A stretch of DNA of 53,084 bases from an uncultured Clostridia bacterium (lineage in GTDB: Bacteria; Bacillota; Clostridia; Christensenellales; Borkfalkiaceae). Shown here piece by piece: positions 1 through 8,073 of the stretch. A program made the position numbers and the translations under genes. The stretch covers positions 1 to 53,084 of the forward strand of contig CANQJJ010000008.1 of the NCBI GenBank assembly GCA_947624215.1, given 5' to 3'. The number at the start of each line of letters is the position of its first letter. Positions within the stretch are counted from its first letter, which is position 1. The notes beneath the pieces are model-generated. The model was not told where the DNA came from. It worked only from the letters and a program-made list of their open reading frames with translations, and did no database searches.

Positions 1-646
1 AAGAAAAAGAGAAAGAACAAGCAGCGCCCCGTCCGCGCCGCGCCTTTGAGTTGGCGCGCTCCCGTGGGCTTTTAGGGAGGGAAGGCGCTCACCCTCCTGC
101 TGTCCCTGTAAGGGAAAGTACCCCGAGGCCCTTGCGAGGGGGGAAAGGGTTTCGTCCTCATCCGTCCTCATCCGCCCTACGGGCACCTTCCCCAAAAGGG
201 AAGGCAAGGGGGACCGCATACGAAGTCCGACCCACATACCGACCCCGAGGCGTAGCCGAGTGGGGAGCGTATCCTGAGCGAAAAGGCACAATCCTTCCTC
301 ATCAGCCAATGCTGATGTTTTCAATGCACTTGGTCGCTCAAGATTCACTCCCTCGGCTTTGCCTCGGTCGGAATGAGGGACGGGGCACAGGCGTGGGCGC
401 CAAGGGGACGTTTACACGGGCTCGGTCGCCACCCCACCCCCCTACCCCCCTCCCATGGAGGGGGCACGCGCGCATGGGCTCTGTTGTCATCTCCCATGGA
501 GGGGGCTCGCGCGGGATGAGCTTCTCCCCTCCCATGGAGGGGGATCGCGCGGGACGCTTTGATTGGAGTTGGGCGCCAAGGGGGCGCTTATACGGGCTTA
601 GGGTTTGTTCTCGTGAGTTCGGGGGCAACAATCAAACCCCGCCATT
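1..646. repeat. Intergenic block of mosaic dispersed repeats
   Basis: I see no convincing gene here. The block is a patchwork of short modules that recur in other gaps of this window: a CCGCCCTACGGGCACC / CCTTCCCC-AAAA-GGGAAGG module at 167-209, a module around TGTCCCTGTAAGGGAAAG near 100-120, and three CCCTCCCATGGAGGGGG units between about 430 and 555. The long plus-strand reading frame that begins at position 51 runs through these repeats and then antisense through the next gene, so I do not accept it as coding. Confidence 0.7.
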
Positions 647-1306
647 TCACATCATCAGGAAGATGCTTGCGAACTGTAAGGCCGTGCCGAGGAGGACAAA
701 GAGATGCCACACCGCGTGGAAATACCGCACCCGCTTGCCGAGCGCAAAGAAGGCGATCCCCACCGTGTACGCGATCCCGCCCGCGAGCAGTAACCAAAAG
801 CATGCCGGCGTGACAACGGGGAAGAGCGGGGCGAGGAAGACGAGCGCCATCCACCCCATGACCACATACAGGGCCATCGAAATGCCCTTCACGGCCTTGT
901 TGTTCATCGCGATCGCGTTCATCACGATCCCCGCCGCCGCACACGCCCACTGCAACGCCAATACCGTCCACCCCACCGCCGTGCCGTAGAGCGGGATGAG
1001 ACAGTAGGGCGTGTAAGTCCCCGCGATCAGCAGATAGATCGTGCAGTGGTCAAAGATGCGGAAGACCCCCTTGGCCCGCCCGCTCGGCAAAAAGTGGTAG
1101 AGCGCGCTCATCGTATATAGGACGACGATGCCGAACCCGAACGCACACACCGCGACTGTTTGGGCCGCACCCCGCGCATAGACGAGCAGGGCCGCCCATG
1201 CGGCAAGCCCGAAGGCCCCTCCCACGATGTGCGACACGGCATTGAAGATCTCCTCTCCCTTGGTGTAAAATGAACAAAAACCCCTGCGGGCTGCAACAGC
1301 TTGCAT
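647..1306 (-). CDS. Hemolysin III / PAQR family membrane protein (TrhA-like)
   Basis: The 219-residue product matches the hemolysin III (YqfA/TrhA, PAQR-like) family in length and layout: a short polar N-terminus, then about seven hydrophobic segments, with family histidines in NAVSHIVGG near residue 27, in SALYHFLP and in FHAVWHLFVLLG near the C-terminus. In the family these histidines lie at the membrane surface and probably bind a metal. The biochemical role is unsettled; homologues affect membrane energetics and lipid homeostasis, and the haemolysin name is historical. A GAGGAGG ribosome binding site lies just upstream of the chosen ATG, and a promoter is visible at 1328-1356. The gene appears to be monocistronic, with repeats downstream. 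Confidence 0.9.
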   Translation of the reverse strand: MQAVAARRGFCSFYTKGEEIFNAVSHIVGGAFGLAAWAALLVYARGAAQTVAVCAFGFGIVVLYTMSALYHFLPSGRAKGVFRIFDHCTIYLLIAGTYTPYCLIPLYGTAVGWTVLALQWACAAAGIVMNAIAMNNKAVKGISMALYVVMGWMALVFLAPLFPVVTPACFWLLLAGGIAYTVGIAFFALGKRVRYFHAVWHLFVLLGTALQFASIFLMM

Positions 1307-1327
1307 ATCTTGCCTCCTCTCCCTTCC

Positions 1328-1356
1328 ATGATATCCGCTTGCGGCAGAAATTGCAA
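1328..1356 (-). promoter_or_regulatory. Sigma-A-like promoter of the hemolysin III gene
   Basis: On the minus strand TTGCAA (1356-1351) is followed after 17 bp by TATCAT (1333-1328). This predicts a start near 1321 and a leader of about 15 nt that carries the GAGGAGG site. Confidence 0.65.
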
Positions 1357-1448
1357 CCTACTCCTTTCTCCCGCCGCCCTACTGCTTTTTGCCGCGTTTC
1401 CACCGCAGATTTTTCCCCTTCTCTCCCCCGTTCATGCCGTTCTACTGC

Positions 1449-1487
1449 AAAAAAATCCCTCTCTACTCTGCGTAGAGAGGGAATTTT
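1449..1487. terminator. Bidirectional intrinsic terminator
   Basis: An 11-bp perfect stem, TCCCTCTCTAC / GTAGAGAGGGA (1456-1466 with 1472-1482), has a 5-nt loop. Read on the minus strand it is followed by seven T residues (1455-1449); on the plus strand by AATTTT. It would stop minus-strand transcripts arriving from the zinc-ribbon gene before the hemolysin III promoter. Confidence 0.8.
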
Positions 1488-1517
1488 CCAGCTTTCGGGG
1501 CGCATTTTTTGCGCAAC

Positions 1518-1692
1518 CAATGTAACATTTCCTTTCCATCATGTAACATTTAGTTTACATCCGGCCGTTCCCGCGCGGGGAGCTATGTAACATTCGGTTT
1601 ACATTCTGCCGCATTTTGTTTACATCTTGCCACGCATCATGTCACAGATACTTTCCATCATGTAACATTTGGTTTACATCTAGTTTACATCC
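1518..1692. repeat. Cluster of ATGTAA-N7-TTTACAT palindromes and half-sites
   Basis: Three near-identical imperfect palindromes of the form ATGTAACATTTGGTTTACAT occur at about 1542-1561, 1584-1603 and 1661-1680. Half-sites lie nearby: ATGTAACATT near 1519, and GTTTACATC near 1617 and 1683. The gap from 1307 to 1895 contains no gene. After this cluster, 1752-1843 carries short direct repeats: GGGCACACA-GCCACCC twice, then a third GCCACCCATGTC. The palindromes look like operator or iteron sites, but no adjacent regulator is evident. Confidence 0.7.
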
Positions 1693-1895
1693 GGCCGCGC
1701 GCATTTTTCGGGCTCTCCCGTGCATCCTTCCGCGGCCCCGCATGTTCCGACGGGGCACACAAGCCACCCGCCTCAGCAGGGCACACAGGCCACCCATGTC
1801 CCAATGATGTCCAACCAGACAGGACTTACATGCCACCCATGTCTCGATGGAGCCCAAAATTTCCCGCGTTTCGGCCATTGCCAAAACCCCGCGGC

Positions 1896-2165
1896 TCAGC
1901 TCTTCCAAAGGGTGAAATACAGCACCAAAATGACGATGGCGACGGCAAAGCCTATGGAGTAAGTGATGATGCGGATCTTTTTGAGTTTGGCCTCGGAGAG
2001 GGGCTGGTAGCGCTTGGGCTCCACCTTGCCCTTACAGCGGGGGCACTCCGTCATATGGTCGAGGAGCTCGGCGTTGCAGTGCGGGCAGCGGACGGTGTGC
2101 TTCTTGCGGTATTCCTGCTCCTTGCGGTATTCATCCTCGTAGACGGTCGTCTTCTTGTTCTTCAT
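1896..2165 (-). CDS. Small zinc-ribbon protein with C-terminal membrane anchor
   Basis: An 89-residue protein of unknown function. Residues 1-25 are highly charged (Lys/Glu/Tyr). CPHC at 27-30 and CPRC at 41-44 form a treble-clef-like zinc ribbon. Residues 68-86 form one hydrophobic transmembrane helix, followed by a short cytoplasmic end. The reading frame stays open far upstream to 3263, but that part is antisense to the DUF697-like gene. I chose the ATG at 2165 because a good promoter ends six bases before it, which makes a leaderless transcript likely. It is divergent from the membrane-protein gene at 2316. Confidence 0.75.
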   Translation of the reverse strand: MKNKKTTVYEDEYRKEQEYRKKHTVRCPHCNAELLDHMTECPRCKGKVEPKRYQPLSEAKLKKIRIITYSIGFAVAIVILVLYFTLWKS

Positions 2166-2171
2166 GGCCCT

Positions 2172-2200
2172 ATTATACCCTGCCCGCGCGCAAAAGTCAA
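2172..2200 (-). promoter_or_regulatory. Promoter of the zinc-ribbon gene, leaderless arrangement
   Basis: On the minus strand TTGACT (2200-2195), a 17-bp spacer and TATAAT (2177-2172) are followed by only six bases before the ATG at 2165. The predicted transcription start coincides with the start codon, and there is no room for a Shine-Dalgarno sequence. Confidence 0.75.
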
Positions 2201-2259
2201 GCGTTCGCGTGCGTCCCGCAGGGGGCTCCCCCATTCTCACAAATTCTTTTGGATACCTC

Positions 2260-2288
2260 TTTACAAACCCGCCCGCTTGTGATATAAT
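2260..2288 (+). promoter_or_regulatory. Promoter of the DUF697-like gene
   Basis: TTTACA (2260-2265), a 17-bp spacer and TATAAT (2283-2288) precede the start codon at 2316. The AAGGAGG ribosome binding site lies in the short leader. Confidence 0.8.
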
Positions 2289-2315
2289 GCAGGAACATTC
2301 CCCAAGGAGGTTCGT

Positions 2316-3380
2316 ATGAAGAAAAGATCTCAGGCGATCGTGCCCGTAGAGCCCGAAAGCGCCCCGCGGCCCGAGACGCCCTCTTCCTCCGCGCAGAAGA
2401 TGACCATCTATGAATACGAGCAGCGCTACGTCAAGCATCAGAACGTGCGCGGGGCAAAGCTGCTCATCTGGGGCGCCGCGGCCCTCATCGGCGTGTTCCT
2501 CTTCGTCATGCTCGCCCTGCTTGCACTGCGCGTATACGACATCAACGAATACGCGGGCTATGCCATGATGGCGGTCTGCCTGCTCATCTACATCCTCGTG
2601 TTCGTCGTGCCCCTCGTGAAAATTTTGAGAACGGGGTACTTCGTCACCAACGTCAACGCCTTCACGGCGCGCAAGGCACAGCGGCACAACAAGAAGCTCC
2701 GCCACAGCATTGCAGACAAGATGATCGACCTCTCGGCCCGCGTAGACGGCGTGGGCTGGTATGATTCGCAGATCGTGGGCAGGCTGGCGATCGCGATGAA
2801 GACGGGCGACGAGGAGGGCGTGAAGAGAAATCTCTCCGAACTCTACAGGGGCTCGGTGAAGAAGTCCGCCAAAAGCCTCATTTTCAAGGGGGCGATGAAG
2901 TCGGCTGCCTACTCCGCCCTCTCGCAGACGGCCCACATCGACGCAGCGCTCATCGTCGTCGTCAACATGCAGCTCATCAAGGACATCGTGTTCCTCTACG
3001 GGTTCCGCCCCTCCGACGCCAAACTTGCCAAGATCTTCGTGCAGGTCATCGCAAATTCTTTGGTCGCCTACGGGCTGGGCAACGTGAACATCGGTGGGAG
3101 CGTTGTCAGAACGATGGGCGAGGCCGTGCGGGGGATCCCCATTTTGGGAAGTGCCATCGCGGCCATTATCGATTCCTCGGTGCAGGGGCTCGTGAGCGCG
3201 GCGCTGACGACGGTCATCGGCTATCAGACCATCAAGTATCTCAACCATGAATACCGCCTGCAAGACATTCTCGACGGCGTCTCGCTGGAAGACACGGACG
3301 TGGAGATCGAGGAGACGTGCGCCGAGCTGGAGACGGAGCTGAAAAAGAAGAAAAAACGCCCTCTCGCCGACGCGGGCTGA
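2316..3380 (+). CDS. DUF697/YcjF-like inner-membrane protein
   Basis: A 354-residue protein. It has a polar N-terminus, two adjacent transmembrane helices around residues 50-72 and 84-105, a charged helical middle with many Lys/Arg, and a hydrophobic glycine-rich C-terminal domain (about 195-310, with GLGNVNIGGSVVR and IPILGSAIAAIIDSS). That last domain resembles DUF697 (YcjF/TIGR01620 type), whose members are often linked to membrane-associated GTPases. The Lys-rich C-terminus ends in a run of lysines. AAGGAGG sits seven bases before the ATG, and a terminator follows the stop. No GTPase partner is adjacent. The function is unknown and the family assignment is moderate. Confidence 0.7.
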   Translation: MKKRSQAIVPVEPESAPRPETPSSSAQKMTIYEYEQRYVKHQNVRGAKLLIWGAAALIGVFLFVMLALLALRVYDINEYAGYAMMAVCLLIYILVFVVPLVKILRTGYFVTNVNAFTARKAQRHNKKLRHSIADKMIDLSARVDGVGWYDSQIVGRLAIAMKTGDEEGVKRNLSELYRGSVKKSAKSLIFKGAMKSAAYSALSQTAHIDAALIVVVNMQLIKDIVFLYGFRPSDAKLAKIFVQVIANSLVAYGLGNVNIGGSVVRTMGEAVRGIPILGSAIAAIIDSSVQGLVSAALTTVIGYQTIKYLNHEYRLQDILDGVSLEDTDVEIEETCAELETELKKKKKRPLADAG

Positions 3381-3409
3381 TAGGGCAAAATTTCAAGGTA
3401 AAATTTCAA

Positions 3410-3436
3410 GGCCACTCCATTGGGGGTGGCCTTTTT
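3410..3436 (+). terminator. Intrinsic terminator after the DUF697-like gene
   Basis: GGCCACTCCAT pairs with TGGGGGTGGCC (3410-3420 with 3421-3431), followed by TTTTT. It lies 30 bp past the stop codon. Confidence 0.85.
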
Positions 3437-3986
3437 GACGTTCTATGCGGGGGGCATGTCCGCGGGTGACCTTTCGGCGTCCTACCTCATCCGCCCCTCA
3501 CGGGGCACCTTCCCCAAAGGGGAAGGCAAGAGCGCAGGACTGCGTATGAGCCCTCTTGGCGCCCCTGTAAGGGGAGCTCCGCCGATGTCCTTTCGGCGGT
3601 GAGGGGTTTTGGGTGAGCGAACAAGCTCAATCGAAGCGTCATTCTGCCCGACCGAGGCTTCTGATTGCGCTACTAAGGTCGACACGAGCGCGTAGCGCGA
3701 AGTAGCCGATAGAGTACGAATGAGAGCGAACTGCCCATCCGCGAAGAATCTTGCTACGACCAAGCCCGTATGAGCGATACCCCCTCCTTGGGGAGGGGGG
3801 GTAGGGGGGTGGGGACTATGATCGCTCTTCCTTAATAAAATTCAATCGGATTTCCCCATAAAAAGCGGAAAGAACAGTTGTATTCCCCACCTCAGTCACG
3901 CTCACGCGTGACAGCTCCTCCCCAAGGAGGAGCTTTTCATCGGACTTCGTATGAGGGACCCTCGGCGCTCACCGCCGCGCAAGGCC
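3437..3986. repeat. Intergenic mosaic repeats upstream of the pheT end
   Basis: No gene is visible. Modules shared with other gaps are the palindromic CATCCGCCCC/CCTTCCCC module (3486-3530), a module with TGTAAGGGGAGCTCCGCCGATG (about 3560-3605, inverted relative to other copies), the GGATGGGCAGTTCGC-type module in reverse orientation (about 3715-3775), and a GGGGAGGGGGGGTAGGGGGG tract near 3787-3815. The pheT stop codon is at 3987. Confidence 0.75.
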
Positions 3987-6401
3987 CTATCTCAGCTCGG
4001 CGTTCAGGTTGTGTTTGAGGTTAGCAAGGATCTTGTCGATAAAGCCGTCCACCGTCTCTGCGGCGAGGCCCTTCTCGGACATGGGGTCGGGCGCGAACGT
4101 GATGCGGAAGGCCATGCTCTTCTTCTTGGCCCCGATGCGGGCGTCGCGGTAGACGTCAAACAGTTCGGCGCGCGTGGCGGCCTTGCATGCACGCAGGATG
4201 CACGTCTCCACGGCGGCGCACGTCACTTCCTCCCCCACCACAACGGCGAGGTCGCGCTGCACTGCGGAGAACTTGGGGATGGCGTGATACGCGATCCCTT
4301 TGCGGAACTTCTTGGAGATGGCCTTGTAGTCGAGTTCGCCGAGGCACACGCGCCGCTCGAGCGCCAATTCCTCCGCGAGCGTGGGATGCAGTTCGCCCAG
4401 CCAGCCGACCTCCTTCTCCCCCATTTTGACGATGGCGGTGATCCCGGGATGCAAGAAGGGTTTCTCCCCCTTCTCATAGGTAAATTTGAGCCCGAAGGCC
4501 TCCGCGATCGCCTCAAAGGCGCCCTTCAAATCGAAGAAATCGCCCTCGCCCCACAGCCCGAGCGAGAGGTGGGTGCGCTCCTCGGGGAGCTTTTCAAGGG
4601 GTACCATGTCCGCGAGATACACGTTCGCAAGCTCGAAAAGACGTCCGCTGTCGTTGCCGCGTCTCACGTTCCTGACGACGTTTGAAAGCATCGTGGGCGC
4701 GAGGATGGTGCGCATGACGGAGAGATCCTCGCCGAGCGGATTTTTCACCGTCACGGCAACACGCTCGGGTGCGTCCTGCGGGAGTTTCAGAAGGTCGAAG
4801 TCCTTGGGCGAATAGAAGGAATAGCCGTAGGCCTCGAAGTAGCCCTCCGCGGCAAGCACCTCCTTGAAGTGCAGTTCCTCCCTTTGGGCAGGGGTAAGGC
4901 CGCCGTGCGTCACCGTGGCATTTTCGAGGAACGTGGGCGCGATGTGATCGTAGCCGTACATGCGGATGACCTCCTCGGCGAGGTCGGGCCAGCCGTCGAT
5001 ATCCTCCCGCCACAGGGGGACCGCCGCAGTAAACGTGGCACCCATGTCCGAGATCTCAAAGCCGAGGCGGCCCAAAATGCCGTTCACTTCCTCCTTGGGA
5101 ACATGAATCCCGAGCAGGGAATCGATGGCTTCATACGTCGTCTCGATCTTCCTTCTCGGCATCTCCTGCTTGTCGGTGTAATTGGGGATATAGAGTTTGA
5201 ACGTGGGCGTGCCGCAGCCCAATTCCTGCACGAGCCAAAGAGCGCGCTGCATGCCTAAGTGCGGGAAGACGGGGTAGACGCCCTTTTCGAAGCGGGCGGA
5301 GGAATCCGAACGCTGGCCGAGGGCGCGGGAAGTTTTTCTCACGCTGTCGCGCACAAAGCTCGCCGCCTCGAAGAACACCTCCGCCGTGTCCTCGCGGATC
5401 TCGCTGTCGAGGCCGCCCATGATCCCTGCAAGCGCGACGGGGCGCTCGGCGTCACAGATGAGCAGGTTTTCGGGGTGCAGCGTGAATTGCTTCCCGTCAA
5501 GCGTGGTGATCTGCTCCCCCTCCTCGGCGCGGCGCACGATGACGGTATCCCCGCTCAAAAAGCGCCTGTCGAAGGCATGCATGGGCTGCCCGACCTCCAA
5601 AAGCACATAGTTGGTGATGTCGACGATGTTGTTTACGGAGCGCATGCCGCACAGGGCGAGCCGCCGCCTGAGCCATTGGGGAGACTTCCCGATGACGACG
5701 TTCTTCACATAGCCCCCGATATAACGCGGGCAGAGCGCGGGCTCTCTTACCTCGACGGTGAACCTGACGTCCGACTGCACCGCCTTGTAGGGGCAAGGGG
5801 GCAAAAATCCGTCGTGCGGGATGCCGAGCACGGCCGCGACCTCGTAGGCAATGCCCGCAATGCTCTGACAATCGGGGCGGTTGGCCGTCACGGCGATGTC
5901 GAAGATGTAGTCGTCGATGCCGACGATGGGACGGATGTCCACGCCAAGCGGGGTACCCATGTCCAAGATCAGGATGCCGTTGACTTCGGCTCCCTCATAA
6001 AAATCATCGCCGATCCCGAGCTCTTCGCCCGAGCAGAACATGCCCTCGGAGACCGCGCCGCGGAGCTTGCCCGTCTTGATCTTCTGCACCCCGCCCTCGT
6101 GCTTTACCGTGGCGCCGTCGAGAGCGCAGGGCACGACGGCCCCCTCGAACACGTTGGTCGCGGCGGTGACGATCTGCTTTACCCCGAAGCTCCCGCAGTC
6201 CACTTTGCAGACGGTGAGCCTGTCCGCGTCGGGGTGCTTTTCACACGTTACGATCTTCCCCGTGAAGACGCCCTCGACGTCCTTCCCGAGGTAGATGAGT
6301 TCCTCCACTTCGAACCCGCACGAGAAGAGCTTTGCCTGAAGCTCCTCCGCGGGGATGTCCGTCTTCACAAATTCTTTCAGCCATGAATAAGGTACTTTCA
6401 T
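3987..6401 (-). CDS. pheT: Phenylalanine--tRNA ligase beta subunit
   Basis: At 804 residues this is a full-length PheT. Its start MKVPYSWLKEFV is typical. A tRNA-binding OB fold (about 40-150) is followed by the B3/B4 editing module, a B5 domain (about 400-475), the catalytic-like core and a C-terminal ferredoxin-fold anticodon-binding domain (about 710-804). With PheS it forms the alpha2-beta2 enzyme that charges tRNA-Phe, and the B3/B4 module hydrolyses mischarged Tyr-tRNA-Phe. It starts 12 bp after pheS, so the two are one operon under the T-box. The codons for Ala-Asp-Met-Val-Pro at 4600-4615 contain the recurrent word GGACATGGTACC. Confidence 0.97.
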   Translation of the reverse strand: MKVPYSWLKEFVKTDIPAEELQAKLFSCGFEVEELIYLGKDVEGVFTGKIVTCEKHPDADRLTVCKVDCGSFGVKQIVTAATNVFEGAVVPCALDGATVKHEGGVQKIKTGKLRGAVSEGMFCSGEELGIGDDFYEGAEVNGILILDMGTPLGVDIRPIVGIDDYIFDIAVTANRPDCQSIAGIAYEVAAVLGIPHDGFLPPCPYKAVQSDVRFTVEVREPALCPRYIGGYVKNVVIGKSPQWLRRRLALCGMRSVNNIVDITNYVLLEVGQPMHAFDRRFLSGDTVIVRRAEEGEQITTLDGKQFTLHPENLLICDAERPVALAGIMGGLDSEIREDTAEVFFEAASFVRDSVRKTSRALGQRSDSSARFEKGVYPVFPHLGMQRALWLVQELGCGTPTFKLYIPNYTDKQEMPRRKIETTYEAIDSLLGIHVPKEEVNGILGRLGFEISDMGATFTAAVPLWREDIDGWPDLAEEVIRMYGYDHIAPTFLENATVTHGGLTPAQREELHFKEVLAAEGYFEAYGYSFYSPKDFDLLKLPQDAPERVAVTVKNPLGEDLSVMRTILAPTMLSNVVRNVRRGNDSGRLFELANVYLADMVPLEKLPEERTHLSLGLWGEGDFFDLKGAFEAIAEAFGLKFTYEKGEKPFLHPGITAIVKMGEKEVGWLGELHPTLAEELALERRVCLGELDYKAISKKFRKGIAYHAIPKFSAVQRDLAVVVGEEVTCAAVETCILRACKAATRAELFDVYRDARIGAKKKSMAFRITFAPDPMSEKGLAAETVDGFIDKILANLKHNLNAELR

Positions 6402-6413
6402 TGTCCGTCCTCC

Positions 6414-7433
6414 TCAGTCTTTGAACTGCTCCAAAAAGCGCACGTCGTTCTCGGTGAACAGACGGATGTGGTTGATGCCGTATTTGAGCATGGCGATGCG
6501 CTCGATGCCCATGCCGAAGGCAAAGCCCGTGTACACGTCGGGGTCGACGCCGCAGTTTTCGAGCACATGCCGGTTGACCATGCCCGCACCGAGCACTTCG
6601 ATCCAGCCCGTCCCCTTGCAGAGCGAGCACCCCTTGCCGCCGCAGGCCGAGCAGCTCACGTCCACCTCGACGGAGGGCTCGGTAAACGGGAAATAGGAGG
6701 GACGGAGGCGCGTCCTCGATGAGGAGGAGAACATGGTGCGGGCGAATTCGTCGAGCATGCCCTTGAGGTCGCACAGGGTGATGCCCTTGTCCACGACCAA
6801 GCCTTCCATCTGGTGGAACATGGGCGAGTGGGTGGCGTCGTCGTCCGAGCGGAACACGCGGCCCGGGGAGAGCATCTTGATGGGCGGCTTCTTTTGCTCC
6901 ATCAAACGGATCTGCCCCGCGCTCGTCTGGGTGCGCAGGAGGAATTCATCGGTGATGTAGAAGGTGTCCTGCATGTCGCGGGCGGGGTGGTCGGCGGGCG
7001 TGTTGAGAGCGGTGAAGTTATAGTATTCGCTCTCGATCTCGGGGCCCTCGAAGACCTCGAAGCCCATGCCGGCAAAGATGTCGATGAGCTCGTTTTTCGT
7101 GCGCGTGATGGGATGCAGGGCCCCCTTGGCGGTGTGACGGCCGGGCTCGGTGACGTCTACCTGCTCGCTTTGCAGCTTGCGTTCGAGTTCCTGCCGCTTG
7201 ACTTTCTCCTCGTGCGCGGCGAACATCTCCTCGAGTTTTTCGCGGAGTTCGTTGACGCGTTTCCCGAAGGCGGGGCGCTGTTCGGCCGCGAGTTCCCGCA
7301 TGCTTTTGAGGAGCGCGGTGACCTTGCCCGTGCGGCCCAAAAACCTCATTTTGGCCTCATAGAGCCCGCGCGACGTCGTGGCCTTTTCCGCCTCGGCGAG
7401 CGCCTCCTCTACGATCTTGTCGCTCTCTTCCAT
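6414..7433 (-). CDS. pheS: Phenylalanine--tRNA ligase alpha subunit
   Basis: PheS catalyses Phe-AMP formation and transfer. Class II motifs are visible: the motif 2 region around [15 protein letters not shown] and the motif 3 region [18 protein letters not shown] near the C-terminus. A long N-terminal coiled coil (about 1-95) binds the tRNA. The frame is open to an ATG at 7457, but AAGGAG lies six bases before the ATG at 7433, so I start there and give 339 residues, the usual family length. A Cys pair plus further cysteines ([14 protein letters not shown]) sit in the insertion before motif 3, as in many bacterial PheS proteins. It is transcribed first in the pheS-pheT operon. Confidence 0.97.
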   Translation of the reverse strand: MEESDKIVEEALAEAEKATTSRGLYEAKMRFLGRTGKVTALLKSMRELAAEQRPAFGKRVNELREKLEEMFAAHEEKVKRQELERKLQSEQVDVTEPGRHTAKGALHPITRTKNELIDIFAGMGFEVFEGPEIESEYYNFTALNTPADHPARDMQDTFYITDEFLLRTQTSAGQIRLMEQKKPPIKMLSPGRVFRSDDDATHSPMFHQMEGLVVDKGITLCDLKGMLDEFARTMFSSSSRTRLRPSYFPFTEPSVEVDVSCSACGGKGCSLCKGTGWIEVLGAGMVNRHVLENCGVDPDVYTGFAFGMGIERIAMLKYGINHIRLFTENDVRFLEQFKD

Positions 7434-7503
7434 TGCTTTCTCCTTTTTTGTTCCCATGTTTTATTCAAACGCTTTGTTTGGGCAACAAAACGCCGTTCGC
7501 TAT

Positions 7504-7539
7504 AAAAACGCGCCCTGCCGACACAAAGTCAACAGGGCG
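7504..7539 (-). terminator. T-box regulated terminator
   Basis: On the minus strand CGCCCTG (7539-7533) pairs with CAGGGCG (7517-7511), and TTTTT follows at 7508-7504. The antiterminator alternative uses the adjacent T-box sequence. Confidence 0.9.
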
Positions 7540-7757
7540 TAAATTTACGCGGTACCACCTGTTTTCATGCACCCATATCGCGGACATGGTATGCACCTTG
7601 TTCGTCCTTAACGCGGAAAACGGCCTCTCTTGAAGTTCTGTTCGGAGGGGCGGCTGGCGGGGGAATACCGCATCCGTTCCCGCCTGCCCTCTCAGCCAAG
7701 GGGCGGCTCTCTGTATGGGAGCGCGGCGATGCGTCTCTTCCGCTTTGAACGCCTTTT
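7504..7757 (-). promoter_or_regulatory. T-box riboswitch leader of pheST (Phe, TTC specifier)
   Basis: The T-box core AGGTGGTACCGCG is on the minus strand at 7560-7548, directly before the terminator hairpin. A Stem I base can be drawn from GCGGAA near 7741 pairing with TTCCGC near 7612. Inside the Stem I 3' side the sequence GAACTTCAAG puts a TTC codon at 7634-7632, followed by a purine, as expected for a phenylalanine specifier. Uncharged tRNA-Phe would pair with TTC and with the T-box and so prevent termination. The probable Stem III (about 7603-7563) carries the recurrent word GGACATGGTA in its hairpin. The specifier assignment is my reading of the fold; the T-box itself is unmistakable. 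Confidence 0.93.
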
Positions 7758-7763
7758 TCTACT

Positions 7764-7791
7764 ATTATAGCGCTTTCGGAGGGAAAGTCAA
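7764..7791 (-). promoter_or_regulatory. Promoter of the pheST T-box transcript
   Basis: On the minus strand TTGACT (7791-7786), a 16-bp spacer and TATAAT (7769-7764) predict a transcription start near 7757. Confidence 0.8.
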
Positions 7792-8073
7792 ATGATTTTC
7801 GCCCCCTCACGAAAATTTGCATATCCGCGAAGGATCTTGCTGCGAACAGGCCCGTGTGGCGACCCCTTGGCGACCCTGCCTCATCCGCCCCTTACGGGGC
7901 ACCTTCCCCAAGGGGGAAGGCAAGGTCTCGGCTTCCCCGCCGGGGAAGCTGTCGAGCAACGCGAGACTGATGAGGAGAAACCCTTTCGACGCACAAGGGC
8001 AGTGCGCCACTTTCCCTTACAGGGACAGCAAGGGGACGCTTCCCGCAACGATGATCGGATGACGCAAAGCCTC
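7792..8073. repeat. Short mosaic repeat block between pheS leader and Sel1 gene
   Basis: No gene is seen. It holds a reverse copy of the TCCGCGAAGGATCTTGC module (7818-7850), the CATCCGCCCC / CCTTCCCC palindromic module (7880-7924), a GGCTTCCCCGCCGGGGAAGC stem (about 7929-7950), and a long GAAACCCTTTCGACGCACAA...TTACAGGGACAGCAAGG module (about 7977-8035). That last module also occurs near 10957, 25684, 45809 and 48235. Confidence 0.75.

Noticed and set aside
51-989. A 312-codon plus-strand frame at the left edge
   Set aside because: It runs through dispersed repeats and then antisense through the hemolysin III gene.
1518-1692. GlnR/TnrA boxes (TGTNA-N7-TNACA)
   Set aside because: The arms of the palindromes here are one base too far apart for that consensus, and no nitrogen gene is adjacent.
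2166-3263. N-terminal extension of the zinc-ribbon frame on the minus strand
   Set aside because: It is antisense to the DUF697-like gene, and a leaderless promoter lies exactly before the internal ATG at 2165.
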